DNA of 64,000 nucleotides from Peteryoungia ipomoeae (GTDB taxonomy: Bacteria > Pseudomonadota > Alphaproteobacteria > Rhizobiales > Rhizobiaceae), in assembly GCF_004912165.1 (NCBI RefSeq), contig NZ_STGV01000008.1, forward strand, positions 1 through 64,000. Reading direction: 5' to 3'. The notes under the pieces are model-generated. The model saw only the letters and a program-made list of their open reading frames with translations. It did no database searches and was not told the origin of the DNA. Of this stretch, positions 16,336 through 24,655 are shown piece after piece; the stretch's first letter is position 1, and the number at the start of each line of letters is the position of its first letter. The translations under genes were made by a program, and so were the position numbers.

Positions 16336-17688
16336 CTACGCCGCTGTGGCGTGGGTTCTTCCCGCTTCGCCGAGATAAGCATCGAAACAGGAAGCAACGG
16401 TTCTGACCAGGAATCTGTGCTCGGTATCCACCGTCAGCATATCGCCGCGCCAGTTCACGATCCCTTCCGCCAACAGGCCCTGAAGCGGCAAATTGTCGGC
16501 GCCAATGCTCTCGTCTGGAAGCGCGAAGCCATCCGGCATGGCTGCGAAATCGATCTGGAAATCGCACATGAGCCGCTCGATGATAAAGGCTCGGACGCGA
16601 TCCTCTTGGGTCAGGCGATAGCCTTTCGACGTGGCCAGTTCGCCGGATGAAATCAGATTCGCATAACGTCCGATCGCGACGTCATTCTGCGCGTAACCCT
16701 CCGCAAGGCGCCCGATTGCCGATGAGCCGAAGCCGATCAGTGTCGATGCATTGTCGGTGGTGTATCCCTGAAAGTTGCGATGCAGCGCGCGGTGATCGGC
16801 TGCGATCGAAAGCTGATCCTCGGGAAGCGCAAAATGGTCGAGACCGATGCGGCGATAGCCGGCTTCGCACAGCGTCGCCGCGATCGCTTCCGCCTGCGCG
16901 TGTCGCTCATGGGCGTCGCCGAGCGCTGCCGTATCGATCAGGCGCTGATGCTTCTTGAAGGCCGGGACATGGGCGTAGCCGAACACGGCGAAGCGGTCCG
17001 GCCGCATGGCCGCTGCAATCCGCGCGGTGTCGATCGCCGATTCGACGGTCTGATGTGGCAGCCCGTAGATCAGGTCGAAGTTGACGCTTCTCGCACCCGC
17101 CTTGCGCAGGTTTGAAAGGGCCGTTGCCGTCTGCTCTGCGGACTGGATGCGATTTATCGCCTTTTGCACCTTGGGATCGAAACTCTGCACACCGAGGCTC
17201 GCTCGCGTAATCCCCGCGGTGCCGAGGGCTTCTGCCATTTCGACGGTCAGCGTTCTCGGATCGATTTCCACCGCAAGCTCCGTCGTGGCGCCAATGCCAA
17301 AGGCGGCGGTCAAGGTGGCCGTGAGGTCGAGAAATTCTTCCGGCGTTATGATGGTGGGCGTGCCGCCGCCGAAGTGGATGTCGCTGACCTCCTGTCGCCG
17401 TCCGATCGTCTTTGCCACCAGTCCGATTTCCTGTTTCAGCACGGTCAGATAGTCGAGGATCGGCGCGTCCTTCTGGGTGATGGTGGTGTGGCAGCCGCAA
17501 TACCAGCACATGGATCGGCAAAAGGGGACGTGAAGGTAAAGCGAAACCGGCTCGGCTTGCGGGACGGCCATCAGCCAGTCGCGATAGGTGCCAGCTCCTA
17601 TGCTGGCGGAGAAGCGCGGCGCGGTCGGGTAGCTCGTGTAACGGGGCAGGCGGCTTTCGCCGTAACGGCGGATAATCTCTGCGTTCAT
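16336..17688 (-). CDS. hemN: HemN, oxygen-independent coproporphyrinogen III dehydrogenase
   Basis: This is a 450-residue radical-SAM enzyme that makes protoporphyrinogen IX without O2. The CxxxCxxC cluster motif is C57, C61 and C64 (CRSMCWYCGC), with a fourth cysteine at 66 as in HemN rather than HemW. I start at the ATG at 17688 (MNAEIIRRYGES); an in-frame start 66 bases upstream lies in the regulatory box. It supplies haem for the nitrite and NO reductases under anoxia. Confidence 0.96.
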   Translation of the reverse strand: MNAEIIRRYGESRLPRYTSYPTAPRFSASIGAGTYRDWLMAVPQAEPVSLYLHVPFCRSMCWYCGCHTTITQKDAPILDYLTVLKQEIGLVAKTIGRRQEVSDIHFGGGTPTIITPEEFLDLTATLTAAFGIGATTELAVEIDPRTLTVEMAEALGTAGITRASLGVQSFDPKVQKAINRIQSAEQTATALSNLRKAGARSVNFDLIYGLPHQTVESAIDTARIAAAMRPDRFAVFGYAHVPAFKKHQRLIDTAALGDAHERHAQAEAIAATLCEAGYRRIGLDHFALPEDQLSIAADHRALHRNFQGYTTDNASTLIGFGSSAIGRLAEGYAQNDVAIGRYANLISSGELATSKGYRLTQEDRVRAFIIERLMCDFQIDFAAMPDGFALPDESIGADNLPLQGLLAEGIVNWRGDMLTVDTEHRFLVRTVASCFDAYLGEAGRTHATAA

Positions 17689-17740
17689 TGTATCGCTCCG
17701 GTTTGATGCCGTCACGATAGTGCCGCGCGCGCGCGTTTCG

Positions 17741-17754
17741 TTGTCGAAAGGCAA
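17741..17754. promoter_or_regulatory. NnrR-type box for hemN
   Basis: TTGTCGAAAGGCAA is TTG-N8-CAA, centred at 17747.5. Leftward transcription from -41.5 would start near 17706, 18 bases before the hemN ATG. Confidence 0.65.
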
Positions 17755-17781
17755 AGAGGAACATCACTTTCAAGGTTTTGC

Positions 17782-17795
17782 TTGTCGCAGCACAA
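17782..17795. promoter_or_regulatory. NnrR-type box for DUF2249 gene
   Basis: TTGTCGCAGCACAA is TTG-N8-CAA, centred at 17788.5, exactly 41 bases from the hemN box. Rightward transcription would start near 17830, 55 bases before the ATG at 17885. Confidence 0.65.
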
Positions 17796-17884
17796 CGAAA
17801 GATCGGGGCAGGTCTTTATTCAAGGTGATGCGATGCGGCCAAGCTGCAGAAGACAGACACACTTCCATTCAAGAAAGCGACCGA

Positions 17885-18166
17885 ATGACCGTTGCCGAAG
17901 ACCATATCCTCAAAATCGATGTGCGCGAAATTCCCCGCCCCGAAAGGCATCCCCGCATATTCGGGATGCTGAATTCGCTGGTTCCGGGGTATGATCTGAT
18001 CCTGACCGTCGATCACGATCCGGTGCCGCTCTATTACCATCTCGAGATGCACTATGACGGCATGTTCGACTGGGAATATCTGTCCCGCGGCCCGGAGATC
18101 TGGGAAGTGCGGATTCAGAGAAGAAAACATGAAGGCTGCAACTGCAATTGCGGCGGCGGTCATTGA
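17885..18166 (+). CDS. DUF2249 protein with Cys/His tail
   Basis: This is a 93-residue small cytoplasmic protein of the DUF2249 family, which is frequent near denitrification and anaerobic genes. Its VREIPRPERHP and DHDPVPLYYHLE segments are typical. It ends with CNCNCGGGH, a cysteine/histidine cluster that could bind a metal. I start at the ATG at 17885 because longer frames upstream run through the regulatory boxes. The function is unknown; a role in redox or metal-centre maintenance is only suggested by context. Confidence 0.75.
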   Translation: MTVAEDHILKIDVREIPRPERHPRIFGMLNSLVPGYDLILTVDHDPVPLYYHLEMHYDGMFDWEYLSRGPEIWEVRIQRRKHEGCNCNCGGGH

Positions 18167-18249
18167 ATTGTGCGCGAGCGACCGGTACCCATCGGTTGCT
18201 CCGCTCATTCCGGGTCAGATCGTAGCCGATTGGCAAACAGGGAGGTCAC

Positions 18250-18774
18250 ATGTCGACGGACGTCATTTGCAGAGAGCTTGACGTGCGGCCCATCCTTCGG
18301 GAGGGCGGTGAGCCATTTCCCGCGATCATGGACGCGGTGCGCGCCTTGCAGCCGGGAGAAGGCCTGCGACTTCTGGCAACCTTTCAACCCGTTCCGCTGT
18401 TGAGCGTGATGGCCCGACGCGGCTATTCCGCCAAGCTGACCGAGTTGGAGGGCGGCGATTGGGAGGTCGTGTTCTCTCCGGCCCCAGAGGCATCCGCGAA
18501 AATACTGCATTCTCTTGGGGCTGAAGAAGCAGCGGCTTGGCCCGATCCCCTTTGGCGGGTGGACCTCACTGAGCTTGAGCCTCCGGGGCCGATGGAAAAG
18601 GTTCTGTCCCTGATCGAATTGATGGAGCCGGGGGAGGTTCTGTTTGCGCTTTTCTCCGACGAGTCGCGGTTTCTCGCCGCCGAGCTGGAAAAGCGCGGTC
18701 ACCAGTGGGTCGGCAATGTGGATGCGACCAAGGGTGCCTATCGTATGCTGATCCGCGTTGGCGGAGAGGGCTGA
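18250..18774 (+). CDS. Tandem DUF2249 protein
   Basis: This is a 174-residue protein made of two DUF2249 repeats. The first runs from about residue 8 to 78 (ELDVRP to WEVVF) and the second from about 100 to 168 (WRVDLTELEPP to YRMLI). It follows the single-domain DUF2249 gene by 83 bases in the same direction and is likely in the same transcript. Its 3' end overlaps the convergent nnrS gene by 37 bases. No catalytic residues can be named. Confidence 0.78.
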   Translation: MSTDVICRELDVRPILREGGEPFPAIMDAVRALQPGEGLRLLATFQPVPLLSVMARRGYSAKLTELEGGDWEVVFSPAPEASAKILHSLGAEEAAAWPDPLWRVDLTELEPPGPMEKVLSLIELMEPGEVLFALFSDESRFLAAELEKRGHQWVGNVDATKGAYRMLIRVGGEG

Positions 18775-19982
18775 CGGCCTGGCTTTCGCATCACGCGGCA
18801 CAAGGGGCCTGCGTTGTCCCAGAGGAAGAAAACGAAACCCGCAATCCACAATAGGCCAGATGTCAGGATGAGGGCCTCGTAAGGTCCCGGTAGAAATTCG
18901 GCAGCGCTGCGGAAGCCTGCCGAAAACAGCAGACATGGAACGGACAATCGCATCGGCCAGGATGAGCTTTCATTCCTGCCGGTATGCAGTCGGATAGAGC
19001 GGTTCATGATTGCGAGCATCATGCCCGAGACGGCACCGATGGCAAGAAGGTGCAAGGCTAAGACCGGACCCGACATGCCGAGCGCGGTTGCTCCAATGCC
19101 CAAGAGCCCGAGCGGGATGAAGGCGTAGGAGATCTGGATCGCTACAATCATCGAGGATCGTAGGACAGCTGGCCTTAACCAGGCTGAGGCGCGACGGACA
19201 TGCAAGCCTGCAGCGACAATCGCCGCAATTGCCGTCAGGGCGCTGAAGGGGGCAAGCGTCCAAAGGATTGCTGCGAACAAGGTCGTGCCGACGACGATGC
19301 GGTCGATGACAGGACGTGCAGGCGCAAGGCGTGGCCTACCTCTCTGGGCAAGCCAGTTGTTGGTGAAGCTCGGGACAAGCTTGCTGGCGGTCGACGCGAT
19401 CAACACGACGTAGACAGACAGTCCAGCCCGTGCCCAGGCACTGACATCGCCTCCGGTGATGGCGGCGGCATGAAACCCGAGGTTCAGACAGGCAAGGAGC
19501 GAGACCGCAAGGATCGGTTTGCCATCGCCGATCCGCCTCGCAACCCAGGCCTCCTTCAGGCAAAAAAATGCAAAGAGGGGAAGGAAGACCCCGTCGATCA
19601 CCACGGCCACGAGGACAATGTTTCCATCGACCAGAAACATCGAGATCCTACCTGCAAGCCAGACCAAGGCGAGACGGGCAAGCGGTGCGCCTGAAAGCGG
19701 AAAGCGACCCGTCCAGTTTGGTACGGTTGTCATCAAATAGCCGATGAGAACGGCCGGCATGAAACCGAAGATCAGTTCATGCGCGTGCCAGGCCGAATGA
19801 CCATAGGTGTCTGGAAGGTCGAGCAAGCCCTTACGGGCCAATACCCAGATTGCCATTGTCGCAACGGCCCACACACCGGCCGCAAGATAGAAGGGTCTGA
19901 AGCCGTAGGAAAGGAGAACCGAACCATCGCGAGCAAGGCCGCGGGGAATGCCGCCACTGGACGATTTCTCTGGGTCTGTCAC
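18738..19982 (-). CDS. nnrS: NnrS, haem-copper NO-response membrane protein (copy 3)
   Basis: This is a 414-residue protein with about 12 membrane helices. The NnrS motifs WHAHELIFG and VPNWTGR are intact, as is NNWLAQRGRP later. I place the start at the GTG at 19982, with GAGG upstream. A longer frame from 20078 would translate straight through the FNR box at 20043, so the longer start is unlikely. It is divergent from nirK and is the copy most like described NnrS. Confidence 0.85.
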   Translation of the reverse strand: MTDPEKSSSGGIPRGLARDGSVLLSYGFRPFYLAAGVWAVATMAIWVLARKGLLDLPDTYGHSAWHAHELIFGFMPAVLIGYLMTTVPNWTGRFPLSGAPLARLALVWLAGRISMFLVDGNIVLVAVVIDGVFLPLFAFFCLKEAWVARRIGDGKPILAVSLLACLNLGFHAAAITGGDVSAWARAGLSVYVVLIASTASKLVPSFTNNWLAQRGRPRLAPARPVIDRIVVGTTLFAAILWTLAPFSALTAIAAIVAAGLHVRRASAWLRPAVLRSSMIVAIQISYAFIPLGLLGIGATALGMSGPVLALHLLAIGAVSGMMLAIMNRSIRLHTGRNESSSWPMRLSVPCLLFSAGFRSAAEFLPGPYEALILTSGLLWIAGFVFFLWDNAGPLCRVMRKPGRQPSPPTRISIR

Positions 19983-20042
19983 GGATTTGACCTCGTCAAA
20001 AATGCCGATCGTGTTGCTGCAAGATGCTTTTGAGCAAAGTAA

Positions 20043-20056
20043 TTGATCTGGATCAA
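20043..20056. promoter_or_regulatory. FNR-type box for nnrS
   Basis: TTGATCTGGATCAA is a perfect TTGAT-N4-ATCAA. Centred at 20049.5, it predicts a leftward start near 20008 and a 26-base leader to the GTG at 19982. This gene would answer to low O2 (FnrN/FixK/Anr type) rather than to NO alone. Confidence 0.8.
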
Positions 20057-20121
20057 CGCAACTTCTTTGTTTGCTCAACTAAGTAGGCGGCCTAATGTCG
20101 CACTGCAGCCTCTGAAGATCT

Positions 20122-20135
20122 TTGTTCCAGGTCAA
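20122..20135. promoter_or_regulatory. NnrR-type box for nirK
   Basis: TTGTTCCAGGTCAA is TTG-N8-CAA, centred at 20128.5. The predicted start near 20170 leaves a 43-base leader before the nirK ATG. Confidence 0.7.
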
Positions 20136-20212
20136 ATAGAACGGTGCGTCTTGAAGTAAAACAATACCAACAGTTCGGGCGAGACGCCCACTGATGGATA
20201 GGAGAAGAGATC

Positions 20213-21352
20213 ATGACGCAGGGCCTCAATTTGACCAGACGAACAATGCTTGCGGGGGCTGTTTTCGCAAGCGCTCTCGTGCCTGTCATGACGGGCACGG
20301 TGGCACGCGCCGAAGGCGGTGACATCAACACGAATTCTGCGGCTGTGGCCGCGGATATCGCCAAGCTCGAGCGGGTCAAGGTAGACTTGGTCGCACCTCC
20401 CTTCGTCCATGCCCATACACAGAAGGCAGAAGGTGCGCCGAAGGTTGTCGAGTTCACGCTGACGATCGAGGAAAAGAAGATCGTCGTCGATGATGCCGGC
20501 ACCGAAGTGCATGCCATGACCTTCAACGGTTCGGTGCCGGGTCCGATGATGGTGGTGCATCAGGACGATTACGTCGAGGTGACCCTGATCAATCCCGATA
20601 CCAACACGCTTCAGCACAATATCGATTTCCACTCGGCCACGGGTGCTCTGGGCGGTGGCGCGCTGACGCTCGTCAATCCGGGTGAAACGGCTGTTCTACG
20701 CTTCAAGGCCACCAAGGCCGGCGTTTTCGTCTATCACTGCGCCCCTCCCGGAATGGTGCCTTGGCATGTCACCTCGGGCATGAACGGTGCGATCATGGTT
20801 CTGCCGCGGGAAGGCCTGAAGGATCACAAGGGCAATGATCTGCCTTACGACAAGGCCTACTATGTCGGCGAGCAGGATTTCTACGTGCCGAAGGATGCCG
20901 ACGGCAACTACAAGAAATACGAGAGCGCCGGTGACGCCTATGCCGACGTGCTTGAAGTCATGAACACGCTCACCCCGAGCCACATCGTCTTCAACGGCGC
21001 GGTCGGGGCACTGACCGGCGACAAGGCGATGACGGCGGAAGTGGGCGACCGGGTGCTGATCCTGCATTCGCAGGCCAACCGCGACACCCGCCCGCACCTG
21101 ATCGGTGGCCACGGCGACTATGTCTGGGCAACCGGCAAGTTCGCCAACCCGCCGGAGCTCGACCAGGAGACCTGGTTCATTCCCGGCGGTGCGGCGGGTG
21201 CTGCCTACTATACCTTCCAGCAGCCGGGCATCTACGCCTATGTGAACCACAACTTGATCGAAGCCTTCGAAAAGGGCGCAGCCGCCCACTTCAAGGTCAC
21301 CGGCGACTGGAACGACGATCTCATGACCGCCGTGGTCAAGCCGCAAAGCTGA
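20213..21352 (+). CDS. nirK: NirK, copper nitrite reductase
   Basis: This 379-residue periplasmic enzyme reduces nitrite to nitric oxide. A Tat signal (LTRRTMLAG, residues 7-15) precedes two cupredoxin domains. Offset by 40 from the Alcaligenes faecalis enzyme, the type-1 copper ligands are H135, C176, H185 and M190. The type-2 ligands are H140 and H175 plus a later histidine, and the catalytic aspartate is D138. All are in place, so the enzyme should be active. It is followed by a hairpin and nirV. Confidence 0.97.
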   Translation: MTQGLNLTRRTMLAGAVFASALVPVMTGTVARAEGGDINTNSAAVAADIAKLERVKVDLVAPPFVHAHTQKAEGAPKVVEFTLTIEEKKIVVDDAGTEVHAMTFNGSVPGPMMVVHQDDYVEVTLINPDTNTLQHNIDFHSATGALGGGALTLVNPGETAVLRFKATKAGVFVYHCAPPGMVPWHVTSGMNGAIMVLPREGLKDHKGNDLPYDKAYYVGEQDFYVPKDADGNYKKYESAGDAYADVLEVMNTLTPSHIVFNGAVGALTGDKAMTAEVGDRVLILHSQANRDTRPHLIGGHGDYVWATGKFANPPELDQETWFIPGGAAGAAYYTFQQPGIYAYVNHNLIEAFEKGAAAHFKVTGDWNDDLMTAVVKPQS

Positions 21353-21365
21353 TTGTCAACGTCAG

Positions 21366-21393
21366 CCCGGGGCGCTCGATGGGGCGCCCCGGG
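21366..21393 (+). terminator. Hairpin between nirK and nirV
   Basis: CCCGGGGCGC at 21366-21375 pairs with GCGCCCCGGG at 21384-21393 around an 8-base loop, then GGCTTTCC. It probably ends most nirK transcripts or reduces read-through into nirV. Confidence 0.65.
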
Positions 21394-21425
21394 GGCTTTC
21401 CTTCTCAAACGCTGTGGAAATCGCC

Positions 21426-22319
21426 ATGTTCGGCGCCCTCACCCCACCCAGACATTTCAATTCGGTCGGTTCGGTGGCCTTGCCGCTTTTCCTGATCGGC
21501 AGTCTGTCGATCGCGGTCGTTTTACAGTCCGGCATTGTGCGGCTGGAGGGAGCAACGGTCCCCGCGCCACAGACCATCTCGGTTGCCCCCGGCGCATTCG
21601 CCTATCGTCAGCCGGGTGAATTTTATCGTGCGGGCTATGCGGTTGACGGACCCAAGACAGAGGAAACCATGGTGGCCCCGGTCACCATCATGAAATACCA
21701 GGTGAGCACCCAGGACTACGATGCCTGTGTCGCCGATGGTGCCTGCCCGGCGCGGGAATCGGCTACGCCATCGCGCGCGGACATGCCGGTTACCGGCGTC
21801 AGCCATGACGATGCGACCGACTATGCGCACTGGTTTTCGGAAAAGAGCGGCGGCGTCTGGCGGCTGCCAAGTGACGCGGAACTGGCCTTTGCTGCCGGCT
21901 CAAAGTTCCCGGATGATGCGCTTGGCATCGACCCGGACAATCGAAACCCGGCCTTGCGCTGGCTGGCGGACTATGAGCGCGAAGCGGCTCGCAAGAGATC
22001 GAAGGAGCCCGAGCCGCTCCCCTATGGAAGCTTTGGCGAAAACGAGCATGGTCTGGCTGATTTTGCAGGCAATATCTGGGAATGGACGACCACCTGCAAT
22101 CGTCGGGTCGATCTTGCCAAGAATGGACAGACCGTTTCGAGCGAAGCCTGCGGTGTTTACATCGCTGCCGGCAAACACAGATCACCACTGAGTTCGTTCG
22201 TTCGCGATCCAAAAAGCGGTGGCTGCTCAGTCGGAGTTCCTCCTGATCACGTCGGATTCCGGCTGGTTGAAGATCGTCGCTGGTACGCTCCCTTGCTCTT
22301 TTCGATCGGTGCCTTGTAA
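21426..22319 (+). CDS. nirV: NirV, formylglycine-generating-enzyme-like protein
   Basis: This is a 297-residue protein of the sulfatase-modifying FGE fold, regularly found after nirK. An N-terminal hydrophobic stretch (LPLFLIGSLSIAVVL) anchors or exports it. The SUMF1-type motifs WRLPSDAELAFAA and GNIWEWT are clear. I use the ATG at 21426; a GTG 12 bases upstream is possible. Its exact role in nitrite reduction is not settled in the literature. Confidence 0.88.
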   Translation: MFGALTPPRHFNSVGSVALPLFLIGSLSIAVVLQSGIVRLEGATVPAPQTISVAPGAFAYRQPGEFYRAGYAVDGPKTEETMVAPVTIMKYQVSTQDYDACVADGACPARESATPSRADMPVTGVSHDDATDYAHWFSEKSGGVWRLPSDAELAFAAGSKFPDDALGIDPDNRNPALRWLADYEREAARKRSKEPEPLPYGSFGENEHGLADFAGNIWEWTTTCNRRVDLAKNGQTVSSEACGVYIAAGKHRSPLSSFVRDPKSGGCSVGVPPDHVGFRLVEDRRWYAPLLFSIGAL

Positions 22320-22402
22320 GATAGGTTATACCAGTCGTATGGAGCGCTCGCCGGAGCCGCCGGTGTCGGGCTTCTTGATCCGGTGACCGCTCGCTGAGGG
22401 CG

Positions 22403-23119
22403 GTGAAGGGATTTGTTTTGAAGCTTGATCGAACAATCATTAAGTCTTTGTCATTGTTCGACAAGATGACCGATGAAGAGCTGGATGCCCTGCTTGTTCC
22501 CGCTCAAACGCGACGACTGCCGATTGGTGAGACCGTTTTTGAACAGGGTCAACCAGCCTCCTATTTCTTTCTGCTTCTGCATGGTCGTCTCAAGGTTACC
22601 CAAGTCACCAGTGCCGGCCAGCAGATCATTGTCCGCGTCGTCCATCCGGGTGATCTTTTCGGCTTTGCCAAGGCGTTGCAACGAAGCGATTATCCAGGAA
22701 CGGCATTGGCCGCCGCAGAAAGCATTGTTCTGTCGTGGCCTACCGAGCAGTGGCCGAAATTTGTCGAGCGAAATCCGAGGCTTGCTGTCAGTGCCATGGA
22801 GACAATCGGGCAGCGGCTCGAAGAGGCGCATGTCCGCATCCGCGAAATGTCTACGCAGGAAGTCGAAAAGCGCGTGGCGCACACCGTGCTTAGGCTTGCC
22901 CAGAAGGCAGGACGCGCAGAGGCTGCGGGCATACGGATCGACTTCCCGATTTCAAGGCAAGATATCGCCGAGATGACCGGCACGACGGTTCATACAGTCT
23001 CGCGCATATTGAGTGCCTGGGAGAGCAGGGGGCTGATCGAAGGTGGCCGGCAGAAGCTCCTCGTCTGCGATATGGCTGAACTGGCATCGCTGGCGGAATC
23101 GCTTCCCGAGCGCAGATAA
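22403..23119 (+). CDS. nnrR: NnrR, NO-responsive Crp/Fnr regulator
   Basis: This is a 238-residue Crp/Fnr regulator with an N-terminal cyclic-nucleotide-like sensor (about residues 25-140) and a C-terminal helix-turn-helix (SRQDIAEMTGTTVHTVSRIL, about residues 182-201). It lacks the N-terminal cysteine cluster of FNR, as expected for NnrR/DNR. It lies between nirV and pseudoazurin in the usual order. I infer it is the factor that binds the TTG-N8-CAA boxes of this window. I found no such box at its own promoter. Confidence 0.88.
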   Translation: MKGFVLKLDRTIIKSLSLFDKMTDEELDALLVPAQTRRLPIGETVFEQGQPASYFFLLLHGRLKVTQVTSAGQQIIVRVVHPGDLFGFAKALQRSDYPGTALAAAESIVLSWPTEQWPKFVERNPRLAVSAMETIGQRLEEAHVRIREMSTQEVEKRVAHTVLRLAQKAGRAEAAGIRIDFPISRQDIAEMTGTTVHTVSRILSAWESRGLIEGGRQKLLVCDMAELASLAESLPERR

Positions 23120-23139
23120 CTGCGTAAAGCGCCCCTTAC

Positions 23140-23153
23140 TTGATATTGCGCAA
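23140..23153. promoter_or_regulatory. NnrR-type box for pseudoazurin
   Basis: TTGATATTGCGCAA is TTG-N8-CAA, centred at 23146.5. The predicted start near 23188 leaves a 36-base leader before the ATG at 23224. The left half also resembles an FNR half-site. Confidence 0.65.
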
Positions 23154-23223
23154 AGAAGGCTCCGCAAGCCTGGCCTATCTCTTGCTCAACGGAACGAGGT
23201 GTTCCTGTGTAAGGAGATGAGAA

Positions 23224-23664
23224 ATGAAACTTCGTAGTGCAACAATGGCCGCCATTATTCTGCTTGCGACCCCGGCGCTTTCGCTCGCTGCCGATTTCGA
23301 AGTCAAGATGCTCAACAAGGGCGCCGAAGGCGCCATGGTTTTCGAGCCGGCAGGCCTGAAGATCGCCCCCGGCGACAGCGTGACCTTCATCCCGACCGAC
23401 AAGGGCCACAATGCTGAAGTCATCAAGGGCATGATCCCTGAGGGCGCTGCGGAGTTCAAGGGCAAGATGAACGAACAGATCAAGGTGACCTTTGATGTGC
23501 CGGGGCTCTACGGCGTAAAATGCGCTCCCCATGTTGGCATGGGCATGGTGGCAGCCATCGTCGTTGGCGATGCACCTGCCGCCAATCTCGATGCCTTCAA
23601 CGCTGCCAAGCTTCCGAAAAAGGCCCGCGAGCGCATCGACGCAGCCGTTGCCGCCGCGAAGTAA
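23224..23664 (+). CDS. Pseudoazurin, electron donor to NirK
   Basis: This is a 146-residue blue copper protein with a 22-residue signal peptide. The type-1 copper ligands are H62, C100, H103 and M108, which match H40, C78, H81 and M86 of mature pseudoazurins with a 22-residue offset. It carries electrons in the periplasm to NirK and perhaps to NorC. It has its own boxed promoter and terminator. Confidence 0.95.
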   Translation: MKLRSATMAAIILLATPALSLAADFEVKMLNKGAEGAMVFEPAGLKIAPGDSVTFIPTDKGHNAEVIKGMIPEGAAEFKGKMNEQIKVTFDVPGLYGVKCAPHVGMGMVAAIVVGDAPAANLDAFNAAKLPKKARERIDAAVAAAK

Positions 23665-23691
23665 ACCCATCCAATCGATGAGCCTGTGATC

Positions 23692-23730
23692 GATGCCGCC
23701 GGGAACTGATGTTTCCCGGCGGCATCAATT
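23692..23730 (+). terminator. Rho-independent terminator after pseudoazurin
   Basis: GATGCCGCCGGGAA at 23692-23705 pairs perfectly with TTCCCGGCGGCATC at 23713-23726 (14 base pairs, 7-base loop), followed by AATTTTC. It marks the right end of the denitrification island. Confidence 0.9.
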
Positions 23731-23798
23731 TTCGGTCGGGGTGGAGGAAACCGGCATTCCTGTTGTTCCCCATTCAGTAGAGCGCTGACGGGCCGCAC

Positions 23799-24464
23799 TC
23801 AGCTTCCGCCTTCCCCTGCGAGATTGTCAGATCGCAGATAGGAGAGGACAGCATCCGTTATCAATGATTTATGGCGCGCATAGAGGTTGGCTTCCGAGAG
23901 GTCGCGCTCGAAAATGGTGCCGAATGTATAGCGGTTCGAGACGCGGAAGAAGCAGAAGGCGCTGATCAGCATGTGCACGTCGATCGCGTCCGCCTGCCGC
24001 TTGAATGCACCGGTCGCAAGGCCCCGATCAAGAATGTCCTGAATCGTTCGGATAACCGAGATGTTGAGGTCGGCAATCACGCTCGATCGCTTCATATGCA
24101 TGGCGTGATGGATATTCTCGATGCTCACCAGCCGCACGAAATCAGGATTCTCTTCATCGTGATCGAAGGTCGTTCCGATCAGCTGACGCAAGGCTTCTTG
24201 TGGCGGTAGAGCGGAAAGCTGAAGGTCTGACTCCAGCGACCGTATCTTGCGATAGGCCCGCTCCAGCACGGCAAGGTATAGCCCTTCCTTGCTGCCGTAG
24301 TAGTAGTAGATCATTCGCTTTGAGGTGCGCGTCTTTTCGGCGATTGAATCGACCCTCGCGCCCGAGAGCCCGAATTCGGAAAATTCTTCTGTCGCAACCT
24401 CAAGAATGTCTTCCCTCGTTCGTTCAGGGTCATTCTTGCGCGCGTCCTTCGCGGTCTTTGCCAT
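23799..24464 (-). CDS. TetR-family repressor of the quinate/shikimate unit
   Basis: This is a 221-residue TetR regulator. The N-terminal helix-turn-helix covers about residues 20-60 (GARVDSIAEKTRTSKRMIYY). The C-terminal ligand domain is the type found in regulators of aromatic or quinate genes. I start at the ATG at 24464 (MAKTAKD). It is divergent from the shikimate dehydrogenase gene and presumably senses a pathway metabolite and represses that promoter. Confidence 0.85.
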   Translation of the reverse strand: MAKTAKDARKNDPERTREDILEVATEEFSEFGLSGARVDSIAEKTRTSKRMIYYYYGSKEGLYLAVLERAYRKIRSLESDLQLSALPPQEALRQLIGTTFDHDEENPDFVRLVSIENIHHAMHMKRSSVIADLNISVIRTIQDILDRGLATGAFKRQADAIDVHMLISAFCFFRVSNRYTFGTIFERDLSEANLYARHKSLITDAVLSYLRSDNLAGEGGS

Positions 24465-24551
24465 CTTATCCGCCCCCCCAGGCCAGCGGTCGCTGCTCAT
24501 CGTGCCGCGCGCCGGTTTTTCCGTTCATAGAACTCCACCATCGTCACATCA

Positions 24552-24572
24552 AGTGTCGAAGGCATTGACACT
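24552..24572. promoter_or_regulatory. Candidate TetR operator and promoter for the shikimate unit
   Basis: AGTGTC at 24552-24557 and GACACT at 24567-24572 form an inverted repeat that overlaps TTGACA at 24565-24570, a perfect -35 hexamer. Immediately next is the palindrome AACTAGTT at 24573-24580. A weak -10 (TATTGC) lies 17 bases after the -35. A repressor here would block the rightward promoter. Confidence 0.5.
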
Positions 24573-24655
24573 AACTAGTTCGTACAATATTGCTGATCTT
24601 GGTTGGGAGGCCGCTTGGCGATGATGATTGCCGGGCATGGAAGACGGGAGCGGGC

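Noticed and set aside
18054-18281. Frame between the two DUF2249 genes, starting MKAATAIAAA from 18129
   Set aside because: No Shine-Dalgarno, overlaps the end of one gene and the start of the next, and has no recognisable content.
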